Shown here piece by piece: positions 45,537 through 54,285 of a DNA stretch of 64,000 nucleotides. Below the pieces are notes generated by a model, which was given only the letters and a program-made list of their open reading frames with translations, made no database searches and was not told the origin of the DNA. Source of the stretch: an uncultured Bacteroidales bacterium (GTDB taxonomy: Bacteria; Bacteroidota; Bacteroidia; Bacteroidales; Muribaculaceae); contig CACZNH010000009.1 of assembly GCA_902782465.1 (NCBI GenBank), forward strand, positions 59,062 through 123,061, given 5' to 3'. Numbering within the stretch: the first letter of the stretch is position 1; each line of letters opens with the position of its first letter. The position numbers and the translations under genes are program-made.

Positions 45537-45579
45537 CAGTTTGAAAAATTAGAAAAGCGACAAGAGACATCATCAAATA

Positions 45580-47367
45580 ATGAAGAATATACGCAACTTC
45601 TGTATCGTGGCTCACATCGACCACGGCAAGAGCACGCTCGCCGACCGATTACTCGAGTACACCAACACTGTGGCTGGCAAGGACATGCAGGACCAGGTGC
45701 TCGACGACATGGACCTGGAACGTGAGCGCGGCATCACTATCAAGAGCCATGCCATCCAGATGGACTACATGAAGGACGGCAGCAAATTCACCCTCAACCT
45801 GATTGACACCCCGGGACACGTGGACTTCTCCTACGAGGTGTCACGCTCGATTGCGGCATGTGAAGGCGCATTGCTGGTGGTGGATGCCACACAAGGCGTT
45901 CAGGCTCAAACCATTTCAAACCTCTATATGGCCATAGACAATGGCTTGGAAATCATCCCTGTCATCAACAAGATTGACATGGATAGCGCTCACCCCGACG
46001 AGGTAGAGGACGAGATTGTCGAACTGCTGGGCTGTGACCCCGGTGACATCATCCGTTGCAGCGCACGCACTGGCGAGGGCGTGCCCGCCATCCTTGATGC
46101 CATCGTAGAGCGTATCCCCGCACCCGAAGGCGACACCGAAGCTCCGCTTCAGGCCTTGATTTTTGACTCGGTGTTCAATTCCTTCAGGGGCATCATTGTC
46201 TATTTCAAGATATTGAACGGCTCGATTGCCAAGGGCGACTTTGTGAAGTTCGTCAATACACAGAAGGAGTATAATGTTGACGAGTTGGGCGTCCTCAAGC
46301 TGCGCCAGCAACCTTGCGACCGACTCTCGGCCGGCAACGTGGGCTATATCATATCGGGCATCAAGAATTCGACCGAGGTGCGTGTCGGCGATACCATTAC
46401 CCACGTGCAGAGGCCTTGCGAAAAGGCTATTGAAGGTTTCCAGGAAGTGAAACCGATGGTGTTTGCAGGTGTTTATCCGATTGACCCCGAAGACTTTGAA
46501 AACCTGCGTGCCTCGTTGGAGAAACTTCAGCTCAACGATGCAGCGTTGACGTTCACGCCCGAATCATCGGTAGCGCTGGGCTTTGGTTTCCGTTGCGGTT
46601 TCCTGGGTCTGCTGCACATGGAAATCGTGCAGGAAAGGTTGAGCCGCGAGTTCAACATGGAAGTGATCACCACAGTCCCCAACGTTTCTTATAAGGTATA
46701 TGACAAGAAGGGTGCGATGACCGAGGTCCACAACCCGGCTGGACTGCCCGATATCGCCATCATCGAGCACATCGAGGAGCCTTACATCCGCGCTTCCATC
46801 ATCACCCAGAGCGACTATATGGGCCCCATCATTACCTTGTGCCTGTCTAAGCGAGGGGAACTTGTGAAACAGGAATACATCTCAGGTAACCGCCTGGAAC
46901 TGACATTTGACATCCCGTTGGGCGAAATCGTCATCGACTTCTATGACAAACTCAAGAGTATCAGCAAGGGTTATGCCTCGTTTGACTACTACATCAACGG
47001 TTATCGGGAGTCAAAGCTCATCAAGTTGGACATCCTGCTCAACGGTCAACCCGTGGATGCCCTGAGCACACTGACGCATGTGGACAACGCCGTCTCACTG
47101 GGGCGCCGCATGTGCGAGAAACTCAAGGAGCTGATTCCGCGTCAGCAGTATGACATCGCCATCCAGGCTGCCATCGGCGCCAAGATTGTCGCACGCGAAA
47201 CAGTGAAGCAGGTGCGCAAGGACGTGACTGCCAAGTGCTACGGCGGTGACGTGAGCCGCAAGCGCAAACTGCTTGAGAAACAGAAGGCCGGTAAGAAGCG
47301 CATGAAGCAAATCGGTACCGTACAGGTTCCGCAAAAGGCATTCCTCGCAGTGCTCAAGCTCGACTAA
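45580..47367 (+). CDS. lepA: Elongation factor 4 (LepA)
   Basis: Ribosome-dependent GTPase linked to ribosome assembly and translation fidelity. The 595-residue length is standard. G motifs are [14 protein letters not shown] (P-loop), RERGITIKS (switch I), DTPGHVDF and NKIDM. LepA-specific C-terminal blocks include [36 protein letters not shown] and [21 protein letters not shown]. It has its own promoter. The following helicase gene begins 27 bases later with a GTG start, so read-through is possible. Confidence 0.98.
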   Translation: MKNIRNFCIVAHIDHGKSTLADRLLEYTNTVAGKDMQDQVLDDMDLERERGITIKSHAIQMDYMKDGSKFTLNLIDTPGHVDFSYEVSRSIAACEGALLVVDATQGVQAQTISNLYMAIDNGLEIIPVINKIDMDSAHPDEVEDEIVELLGCDPGDIIRCSARTGEGVPAILDAIVERIPAPEGDTEAPLQALIFDSVFNSFRGIIVYFKILNGSIAKGDFVKFVNTQKEYNVDELGVLKLRQQPCDRLSAGNVGYIISGIKNSTEVRVGDTITHVQRPCEKAIEGFQEVKPMVFAGVYPIDPEDFENLRASLEKLQLNDAALTFTPESSVALGFGFRCGFLGLLHMEIVQERLSREFNMEVITTVPNVSYKVYDKKGAMTEVHNPAGLPDIAIIEHIEEPYIRASIITQSDYMGPIITLCLSKRGELVKQEYISGNRLELTFDIPLGEIVIDFYDKLKSISKGYASFDYYINGYRESKLIKLDILLNGQPVDALSTLTHVDNAVSLGRRMCEKLKELIPRQQYDIAIQAAIGAKIVARETVKQVRKDVTAKCYGGDVSRKRKLLEKQKAGKKRMKQIGTVQVPQKAFLAVLKLD

Positions 47368-47393
47368 AAAACGGTTAATGGAGTGGGGGAGCG

Positions 47394-49484
47394 GTGAGTA
47401 ACATTGACTTGCAGCATATTGACCTCGATAATCCTGAATTTCAGGATGCTTGGAGCGTTTTAACCCACACAAACCGCTCGGTGTTCCTGACGGGCAAAGC
47501 CGGAACAGGAAAGAGCACATTCCTGAAGTACATTCGCGAAAACATCAAGAAGAAAACCGTGGTGCTGGCACCGACGGGCATTGCTGCCGTCAATGTGGGC
47601 GGCCAAACGATGCACTCCTTCTTCAAAATCCCGTTCAAGCCTCTCTTGCCCGATGACCCGGACATTGCCAATATCACACGGTTGCGCAAAATGCTCCGCT
47701 ATACCAAAGAAAAAGTCAAGCTCATCCGTGAACTCGACCTCATCATCATTGATGAGATATCGATGGTCAGAGCCGATATCATCGACTTTGTGGACCGCGT
47801 GCTGCGCGTCTACTCGGGCAATATGCGCGAGCCCTTCGGCGGCAAGCAGTTGCTGCTCGTGGGCGACATCTTCCAGCTGGAACCAGTCGTTACCCACGAC
47901 ATGAGGGACATCCTCAGGCGTTTCTACAAGAATTTCTTCTTTTTCAACGCCAGGGCCTTTGCCCAAATCAACCTGGTAGCAGTTGAACTTCGCAAAATCT
48001 ACCGACAGAGCGACAATGAGTTCATATCGCTGTTGGACCGTGTGAGAATCAACCGCGCATCAAGTGCCGATATCGCCCACATCAACCAGCGCTACAACCC
48101 TGATTACCAAGAGGTCAATGATAATTTCGCCATGACGCTGGCCACTCGTCGCGACACGGTAGATTCCATCAACGACGAGCATATGCAAGCGCTCAAGACA
48201 CGCGAATATGTCTATGAAGGTGTCATTGAAAATGATTTCCCTGAAAACAGCCTTCCTACAGCCAAGAATCTTGTCTTGAAAGTCGGTGCCCAGGTCATCT
48301 TCATCCGCAATGACAAAGAAGGACGGTGGTACAACGGCACCATCGGCAGGGTAACGCGCCTGGAAACCGAACAAGTATATGTCACGCTTGAGGACGGAAG
48401 TGAAATGCATGTTCTTCCCGAGATTTGGGAAAACATGCAATACACCTATAATGAGAAAGAGAAAAAGGTAGAAGAAAAGGTGTTGGGCACTTTCATGCAG
48501 ATACCCATCAAACCAGCATGGGCCCTCACGGTCCACAAGAGTCAAGGCCTGACTTTCAATCATGTTGTCATTGACTTTGTGGGTGGGGCATTCACCGGCG
48601 GACAGGCTTATGTTGCTCTGTCACGATGCACCTCGATGGAGGGTATCACACTTTTGAAACCCTTGAGTGAACGTGACATTATCGTCAACCTGGCTGTAGT
48701 GGATTTCAGCCGCCAGTTCAATAATCGCCAAATCCTTAACGAAGCGATGGAACAAGAGCGCGCCAATCAACTCTATCGACGTGCTGTACATGCTTTTGAC
48801 CATCAAGAGTTCGAGGATTGCGTTAAATATTATGCCGAAGCGGCAAAAATTAAAGATTTCCTTCAAAATGACGCAGTAAAACGTCTAATTTCCAAAAAAT
48901 TAAACTCATTAAAGAGAAAATTTGCTGAAATTGACCGTCTGAAACAAGTCATCGAGAGTCAGAAGAAAACGCTGCGCAGCCTTGCCCTGGAATATGCATC
49001 AATGGGCGACCAGGCACTTGACCTGGACGAGAGTGGGGTAGTGGGAGAGGGTAGTGAACCCTATGGCAAACGTCTGGATGACATTGCTATACGTTCTGCC
49101 CTAGCCAACTACAACAAAGCCTTGCGCATTGTTCCGGATTGCGTCGAGGCAATGATTGGCAAAGCCCGACTCTTGATGGCACTGGACCAACTCAAAGCCG
49201 CCGAACAGGAATTGAAGAATGCGCTGGTTATTGACAAGGATAACTATCTGGCACACATGATAATGGGAGAGCTGATGGAAACTCATCGGGATATGCCCAT
49301 GGCCATCAAGTCCTATAAGAAAGCCATCAAAGCAGACAAGAAGCGTCCCGAGCCTCATGACCGGCTACAAGCCATCTACGAGAAAGTGGGACTTGACGAT
49401 TTGGCCGAGGAGGAACAGGAAATCGCTAACCGTCTGCGCAAGGCGCTTTACAAGAAGACCACCAAACGAAAAAGAAACAATTAG
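47394..49484 (+). CDS. Pif1/RecD-like helicase with C-terminal TPR repeats
   Basis: A 696-residue SF1B 5'-3' DNA helicase. Walker A is LTGKAGTGKSTFLKYI, and the next motif, VVLAPTGIAAVNVGGQTMHSFF, is Pif1-like. Walker B is LIIDEISMVRADIIDFVDRV, followed by KQLLLVGDIFQLEPV. Motifs V and VI appear as WALTVHKSQGLTFNHV and GQAYVALSRCTSMEGI. After residue 440 comes an unusual tail: a helical part, a coiled coil (EIDRLKQVIESQKKTLRSL) and TPR-like repeats (DNYLAHMIMGELMETHRDM). The start is GTG at 47394, since no usable ATG lies nearby. The TPRs suggest a protein partner; a role in replication or G4 resolution is inference. Confidence 0.88.
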   Translation: MSNIDLQHIDLDNPEFQDAWSVLTHTNRSVFLTGKAGTGKSTFLKYIRENIKKKTVVLAPTGIAAVNVGGQTMHSFFKIPFKPLLPDDPDIANITRLRKMLRYTKEKVKLIRELDLIIIDEISMVRADIIDFVDRVLRVYSGNMREPFGGKQLLLVGDIFQLEPVVTHDMRDILRRFYKNFFFFNARAFAQINLVAVELRKIYRQSDNEFISLLDRVRINRASSADIAHINQRYNPDYQEVNDNFAMTLATRRDTVDSINDEHMQALKTREYVYEGVIENDFPENSLPTAKNLVLKVGAQVIFIRNDKEGRWYNGTIGRVTRLETEQVYVTLEDGSEMHVLPEIWENMQYTYNEKEKKVEEKVLGTFMQIPIKPAWALTVHKSQGLTFNHVVIDFVGGAFTGGQAYVALSRCTSMEGITLLKPLSERDIIVNLAVVDFSRQFNNRQILNEAMEQERANQLYRRAVHAFDHQEFEDCVKYYAEAAKIKDFLQNDAVKRLISKKLNSLKRKFAEIDRLKQVIESQKKTLRSLALEYASMGDQALDLDESGVVGEGSEPYGKRLDDIAIRSALANYNKALRIVPDCVEAMIGKARLLMALDQLKAAEQELKNALVIDKDNYLAHMIMGELMETHRDMPMAIKSYKKAIKADKKRPEPHDRLQAIYEKVGLDDLAEEEQEIANRLRKALYKKTTKRKRNN

Positions 49485-49510
49485 CAATAAATAATAATGT
49501 ATATATAACT

Positions 49511-50314
49511 ATGAAAAAGAATCTGATCAGCATGTTAGCCATTCTTTTGGCTTTCACTACAGTAACGGGATGCAAGGGCAAAGCCACTGGACCTCAATCC
49601 GTTAAAGGCACATTGGAAGAGCATTTCAGTGCAGACAGCATTCACAAAGCAGTCTCAGCAGTGCTCAATGTCACCGAGAAAACACCTGGTGATGAGCGAT
49701 TTGAGTCCATTATGGAAGACAAGGACCACGGAATCACTGTGTGGGGCTTAATGAAGCTCAATGAAGAAAAATCGTCTGAGGGCTATGGCATCACAGTCAT
49801 CAGAGATGGAGTAGAGACCGACTTTGCCGATATCCGCCACGGAAACAATCCCAAAGCCTACTTCAGCAATGCCAGACTGTGGTTTGTGGGTACTGCAATG
49901 GAAGGTACTGGCGTTCACACCGAACAGCCTTATCTGATGCTCTTTGACAAAGACAGGAACGCGCACATCATTGCCACCATCGACCCGTATGACATGCAGC
50001 AGGAACTCTGCAAGAGAGTAGCTTATTCTATTGAAGGAAAGAACATTACGTTATATGCCGATGGCAAGCCGCTGACCACCGTAACCAGCAAGACCGAGGA
50101 CATGGGCGAATTTTACGATGACCCGATTTGGATTGGTGAGCAGTTCACTTATCTGCCTGGCTCGAGGAAATTAACCCTTTGCTTCACGCCTGGAGTTACC
50201 TTCGTTACCGGCAAAGTGTTGATTTACGACGACATGCCGACATTGGCCGCAACAGTAGAACTTGATGAAAAGGGGTTCAAGGTGAGCGATATTCGCTTAG
50301 TGGGATCCAACTGA
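49511..50314 (+). CDS. Lipoprotein of unknown function
   Basis: A 267-residue protein. A signal peptide with lipobox (AFTTVTGC, Cys21) is followed by KGKATGPQSVKGTLEEHFSADS. The body, with TVWGLMKLNEEKSSEGYGITVIRDG and RKLTLCFTPGVTFVTGKV, is beta-rich and does not match a family I know. It sits 26 bases after the helicase gene and ends before a hairpin terminator. It is probably envelope-anchored; its role cannot be predicted. Confidence 0.72.
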   Translation: MKKNLISMLAILLAFTTVTGCKGKATGPQSVKGTLEEHFSADSIHKAVSAVLNVTEKTPGDERFESIMEDKDHGITVWGLMKLNEEKSSEGYGITVIRDGVETDFADIRHGNNPKAYFSNARLWFVGTAMEGTGVHTEQPYLMLFDKDRNAHIIATIDPYDMQQELCKRVAYSIEGKNITLYADGKPLTTVTSKTEDMGEFYDDPIWIGEQFTYLPGSRKLTLCFTPGVTFVTGKVLIYDDMPTLAATVELDEKGFKVSDIRLVGSN

Positions 50315-50348
50315 TTTTACTGACATTATATTATATCCACCTATATGT

Positions 50349-50381
50349 GTGCCACTCCCTCCATTGGCGATGGGGTGGCAC
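50349..50381 (+). terminator. Terminator-like hairpin after the lipoprotein gene
   Basis: GTGCCAC (50349-50355) pairs with GTGGCAC (50375-50381), extended by CCC/GGG, 35 bases after the stop. The following CTTCATTT is only weakly T-rich. Confidence 0.6.
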
Positions 50382-50566
50382 CTTCATTTACTATAACAAT
50401 ACTGAGGATGTGTTTATTTTACATAATATCAATTCTTATTTTAATTATGGTTTCAATTCACTTATAGTCAAATGACAGTTAACTCAAAATCCTTGCGTTA
50501 TTTGAAACGACATTCGGATATCCATAAAAAAATCAAATTTATGATTAAATAATTGATAATTGTTTG

Positions 50567-50574
50567 TAAATTTG
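50567..50574 (+). promoter_or_regulatory. -7 element of the ABC exporter operon
   Basis: TAAATTTG matches TAnnTTTG and lies 30 bases before the ATG at 50605. Being inside the longer TTG-started frame, it supports the shorter start. About 190 bases upstream of it, back to the terminator, show no other feature. Confidence 0.6.
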
Positions 50575-50604
50575 TGGTTCAAACTTCATACATCCAAAAT
50601 CAAG

Positions 50605-52371
50605 ATGTTTAAAACACTTCTCAAACAAGTTAAGCAGTACAAGAAGGCATCATTGTTGACTCCGGTCTTCATTATGCTTGAGGTTGTGCTTGACGTGCTG
50701 ATTCCATATGTCACGGCTAAACTCATTGACAATGGAATCAACGCGGGCCACATGCCCAGCGTATATAAATATGGTCTTATTATGCTGGTAATGGCATTCC
50801 TGAGCATGATGGCTGCAATCATGGCAGGCCGATACGCCTCCTACGCGTCATCGGGCTTTGCCTGCAATTTGCGTGATGCGATGTACAAAAACATCCAGCG
50901 GTTTGCCTTCAGTGACATTGACAAGTACAGCACCTCAGGCCTCGTGACGCGCATGACCACCGATGTGACCAACCTGCAGAATGCCTATCAGCAGATTATC
51001 CGCACCTCGGTACGCGCCCCGTTCAACCTGCTGTCCAGCATTGTCATGTGCTTTGTCATCAGCCCTCAGTTAAGCCTCATTTTCATCATCGCCAGCGTGG
51101 TGCTTGGTGTGATTTTAGCGCTGATTATCAGCAAGGTATCTAAGATGTTTGCTTTGGTTTTCAAGCAGTATGACGTGCTGAACGGCGTCGTGCAGGAGAA
51201 CGTCTCTGGCATCCGTGTCGTCAAGGCCTTTGTGCGTGAGGACCATGAGAACGCCAAGTTCTGGAATGCCGCCAAGCGCCTCTACGACCTCAATGTCAAG
51301 GCCGAGAGCCTGATGGCACTGAACCGCCCGCTGATGAACATGGTAGTCTACGGCTGCATCATCGCCATATCATGGTTCGGAGCCCAATTCATTGTCGCCG
51401 GCAACCTGACCACGGGCCAGCTGACCTCGTTGTTCACCTACGTGATGACCATCCTGATGTCCTTGATGATGTTGAGTATGATTTTTGTAACCATTACTCA
51501 AAGTTTGGCTAGTGGACAACGTGTGGCTCAGGTAATTGACGAAATTCCAGACATTGTTAATCCCGAGGATGCCGTAACCGAAATCCCTGACGGACGCATC
51601 GATTTCAATCATGTCTTTTTTGCCTACAAAGGCGGCAGCGGTGAGTACGCTCTAAACGATATCGACATGCACATCGCCAGTGGTGAATCCATCGGCGTGA
51701 TTGGTGGCACTGGTAGCGGCAAGTCGTCACTCATCAATCTGGTGAGCCGCCTCTATGACGCCTCCAAGGGCGAGGTACTCGTCGGCGGCAACAATGTGAA
51801 CACCTACGACCTTGAATCACTGCGAAATAATGTTTCTGTTGTGCTGCAGAAGAACGTACTCTTCACGGGCACAATCCTCGACAATCTGCGTTGGGGCGAT
51901 GAGAGTGCAACACTGGAACAATGCCGGGAAGCGTGCCGCGTGGCTTGTGCCGACGAGTTCATCAACGAAATGCCTGATGGCTATGAAACCCGCATCGAGC
52001 AAGGCGGCAGCAATGTGTCTGGCGGTCAAAAACAACGCCTGTGCATCGCACGTGCATTATTAAAGAAACCTAAGATTATGGTGCTTGATGACAGCACCAG
52101 CGCCTGTGACAACACAACCGATGCCCGCATCCGTGCCGCATTGCGCAACAATCTACCCGAAATGACCAAAATCATCATATCACAGCGCATCAGCAGTCTT
52201 AAGGACTGTGACCGAATCCTGGTGCTTGACAACGGTAGAATGGTTGGATTTGATTCGCATGACAACCTGCTCAAAACATGCAAAATCTATCAGGAAATCT
52301 GTGCTATCCAGGAGGATGACGGAGGCGACTTTGACAAACCCCAAGACAACAGAAAGGAGGTGCAATCATGA
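50605..52371 (+). CDS. ABC exporter half-transporter, degenerate-site subunit
   Basis: A 588-residue membrane protein with an N-terminal six-helix transmembrane domain (about 1-320) and a C-terminal ATPase. Walker A is IGGTGSGKSSLINLV, the signature NVSGGQKQRLCIARALL and Walker B KIMVLDDSTSACD. The residue after the Walker B Asp is Asp, not the catalytic Glu, as in the degenerate site of heterodimeric exporters. The next gene encodes the partner with a canonical Glu, overlapping by four bases (ATGA). I start at the ATG at 50605 because longer frames need a TTG and run through the promoter. The substrate is unknown (drug, lipid or peptide). Confidence 0.93.
   Translation: MFKTLLKQVKQYKKASLLTPVFIMLEVVLDVLIPYVTAKLIDNGINAGHMPSVYKYGLIMLVMAFLSMMAAIMAGRYASYASSGFACNLRDAMYKNIQRFAFSDIDKYSTSGLVTRMTTDVTNLQNAYQQIIRTSVRAPFNLLSSIVMCFVISPQLSLIFIIASVVLGVILALIISKVSKMFALVFKQYDVLNGVVQENVSGIRVVKAFVREDHENAKFWNAAKRLYDLNVKAESLMALNRPLMNMVVYGCIIAISWFGAQFIVAGNLTTGQLTSLFTYVMTILMSLMMLSMIFVTITQSLASGQRVAQVIDEIPDIVNPEDAVTEIPDGRIDFNHVFFAYKGGSGEYALNDIDMHIASGESIGVIGGTGSGKSSLINLVSRLYDASKGEVLVGGNNVNTYDLESLRNNVSVVLQKNVLFTGTILDNLRWGDESATLEQCREACRVACADEFINEMPDGYETRIEQGGSNVSGGQKQRLCIARALLKKPKIMVLDDSTSACDNTTDARIRAALRNNLPEMTKIIISQRISSLKDCDRILVLDNGRMVGFDSHDNLLKTCKIYQEICAIQEDDGGDFDKPQDNRKEVQS
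52355..52360 (+). promoter_or_regulatory. Strong Shine-Dalgarno before the second ABC gene
   Basis: AGGAGG lies seven bases before the ATG at 52368, inside the end of the first ABC gene. Most genes here lack such a site, so it suggests tight coupling and balanced synthesis of the two halves. Confidence 0.65.
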
Positions 52372-54275
52372 GAATGCCCGGAGGACCCAGCAACCGCCAT
52401 GTCGTCGTGGATACCACTGGCGTGAACAAGCGCAGCACATTGTGGCGCCTGTTCAAGATTGTGATGAAACATTACAAGTTCTCGTTCCTGGCTGTAGCAG
52501 TCTGTATCGTAGTGACAGCATGCACTACCCTAGCCTCTACCCTATTCACCCGCACCCTCATCGACGATTACATCACGCCCATGATTGGCCAAGCGCACCC
52601 CGATTACGGGCCACTTGCCGACACGTTGGTTAAATTGGGCATCGTACTTGCCTTCGGTGCCTTGTGCTCCTATCTGCATAGCCGTCTGATGATTAACGTG
52701 ACCCAAGGAACGATGCTGAAGCTGCGCAAAGGCATGTTTGAGCATATGCAGACGCTGCCCATCAAGTACTTTGACACCCATGCACATGGCAACGTGATGT
52801 CATCCTATACTAATGATGTGGACACCCTGCGTCAGATGATTTCAAACAGTTTGCCGCAGGCCTTCAACTCATTGATTACCTTGGGCATCACATTTGCCAG
52901 CATGATTGTGATGAGTGTGCCCATGACCATCCTGTCGATAGTCATGGCGCTGGTCATGGCATGGTCCACCACCTATCTAGGCAAGCGCTCACGCAAACAC
53001 TTCCGCGTGCAACAGCAGAAACTTGCCGAGGTGAACGGTTTTATCGAAGAAATGATGACCGGCCAAAAGGTGGTAAAGGTCTTCTGCCACGAAGACAAGG
53101 CCATTAAGCAGTTTGAAGTCATCAACGAGGAATTGCGCAGCAACACCTACGATGCAAACCGCATCAGCAACATCGTTATGCCCGTCAACGGCAATCTGGG
53201 TCATCTGAGTTATGTCCTCATGGGTGTGCTGGGAGCTGCACTCATCCTGAACGGACACACAGGAATGACACTGGGTACACTGGTGGCATTCCTCACGTTG
53301 AACAAGAGCTTTGCCCGTCCCATTGCCAGTATCAGCCAGGAAATCAACAGCGTGTTGAACGCATCGGTGGGTGCCGACCGCATCTTTAAGATTCTCGATG
53401 AGCAGGTTGAGCCTGATGCCGGCAAGGTGCGACTGGTTAACGCCAAGCGCGGCTTGGACGGCTTGCTGCATCCCTGCAACCACCACACGGGCATTTGGGC
53501 TTGGAAGATTCCTAAAGAAGATGGTAAGTTCCGATATATCAAGGTATCTGGTGGCGTCAAGTTCAACGATGTGGATTTCGGCTACAACGAGGACAAGCAG
53601 GTGCTCTTTGACATAGACATTGACGCTATGCCTGACCAGAAAATTGCCTTTGTAGGCGGCACCGGTGCGGGCAAAACGACCATTACCAACCTGATTAACC
53701 GTTTCTACGATATCCAGGACGGCAAAATACTGCTGGACGGAATCAATGTCAATGACATCAGCAAGCGCGACTTGCGTCATAGCTTGGGAATGGTGTTGCA
53801 GGAAACTCGCCTGTTCACTGGCACGGTGCTTGACAACATCCGCTACGGCAGGCTTGAAGCCACCGACCAGGAATGCATTGAGGCAGCCAAATTGGTCAAT
53901 GCCGACAACTTTATCCGTCGCTTGAGCGATGGCTACCACACTGTCCTCAATGCCGACGGCGGCAACCTCAGTCAAGGTGAACGCCAGCTGTTGGCCATTG
54001 CCCGCGCTGCTGTAGCCGATCCGCCCATGCTCATTCTCGACGAGGCTACCAGCAGCATCGACACCCGCACCGAGACTCTGGTCCAGCGCGGTATGGACTC
54101 CCTGATGAAGGGTCGCACGACCTTTGTCATCGCCCACCGTCTGTCAACGGTGCGTAACAGCGACTGCATCATTGTCCTTGAGCATGGCCGCATCATCGAG
54201 CGCGGTACCCATGAACAACTACTTGCCGCTAAGGGTAAGTATTACCAACTCTATACTGGAGGTGAAATCACTTAA
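52368..54275 (+). CDS. ABC exporter half-transporter, catalytic-site subunit
   Basis: A 635-residue partner of the preceding gene, with six predicted helices and an ATPase domain. Walker A is FVGGTGAGKTTITNL. The signature is NLSQGERQLLAIARA and Walker B is PPMLILDEATSSID, with the catalytic Glu intact. An insertion of about 35 residues (NAKRGLDGLLHPCNHHTGIW) separates the TM domain from the ATPase and is typical of the YheH-like half in Bacteroidetes and Firmicutes. Translation is coupled by the ATGA overlap and a strong SD. The transglutaminase-like gene follows after 10 bases, so it is part of the same operon. Confidence 0.93.
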   Translation: MRMPGGPSNRHVVVDTTGVNKRSTLWRLFKIVMKHYKFSFLAVAVCIVVTACTTLASTLFTRTLIDDYITPMIGQAHPDYGPLADTLVKLGIVLAFGALCSYLHSRLMINVTQGTMLKLRKGMFEHMQTLPIKYFDTHAHGNVMSSYTNDVDTLRQMISNSLPQAFNSLITLGITFASMIVMSVPMTILSIVMALVMAWSTTYLGKRSRKHFRVQQQKLAEVNGFIEEMMTGQKVVKVFCHEDKAIKQFEVINEELRSNTYDANRISNIVMPVNGNLGHLSYVLMGVLGAALILNGHTGMTLGTLVAFLTLNKSFARPIASISQEINSVLNASVGADRIFKILDEQVEPDAGKVRLVNAKRGLDGLLHPCNHHTGIWAWKIPKEDGKFRYIKVSGGVKFNDVDFGYNEDKQVLFDIDIDAMPDQKIAFVGGTGAGKTTITNLINRFYDIQDGKILLDGINVNDISKRDLRHSLGMVLQETRLFTGTVLDNIRYGRLEATDQECIEAAKLVNADNFIRRLSDGYHTVLNADGGNLSQGERQLLAIARAAVADPPMLILDEATSSIDTRTETLVQRGMDSLMKGRTTFVIAHRLSTVRNSDCIIVLEHGRIIERGTHEQLLAAKGKYYQLYTGGEIT

Positions 54276-54285
54276 CATCACTACA

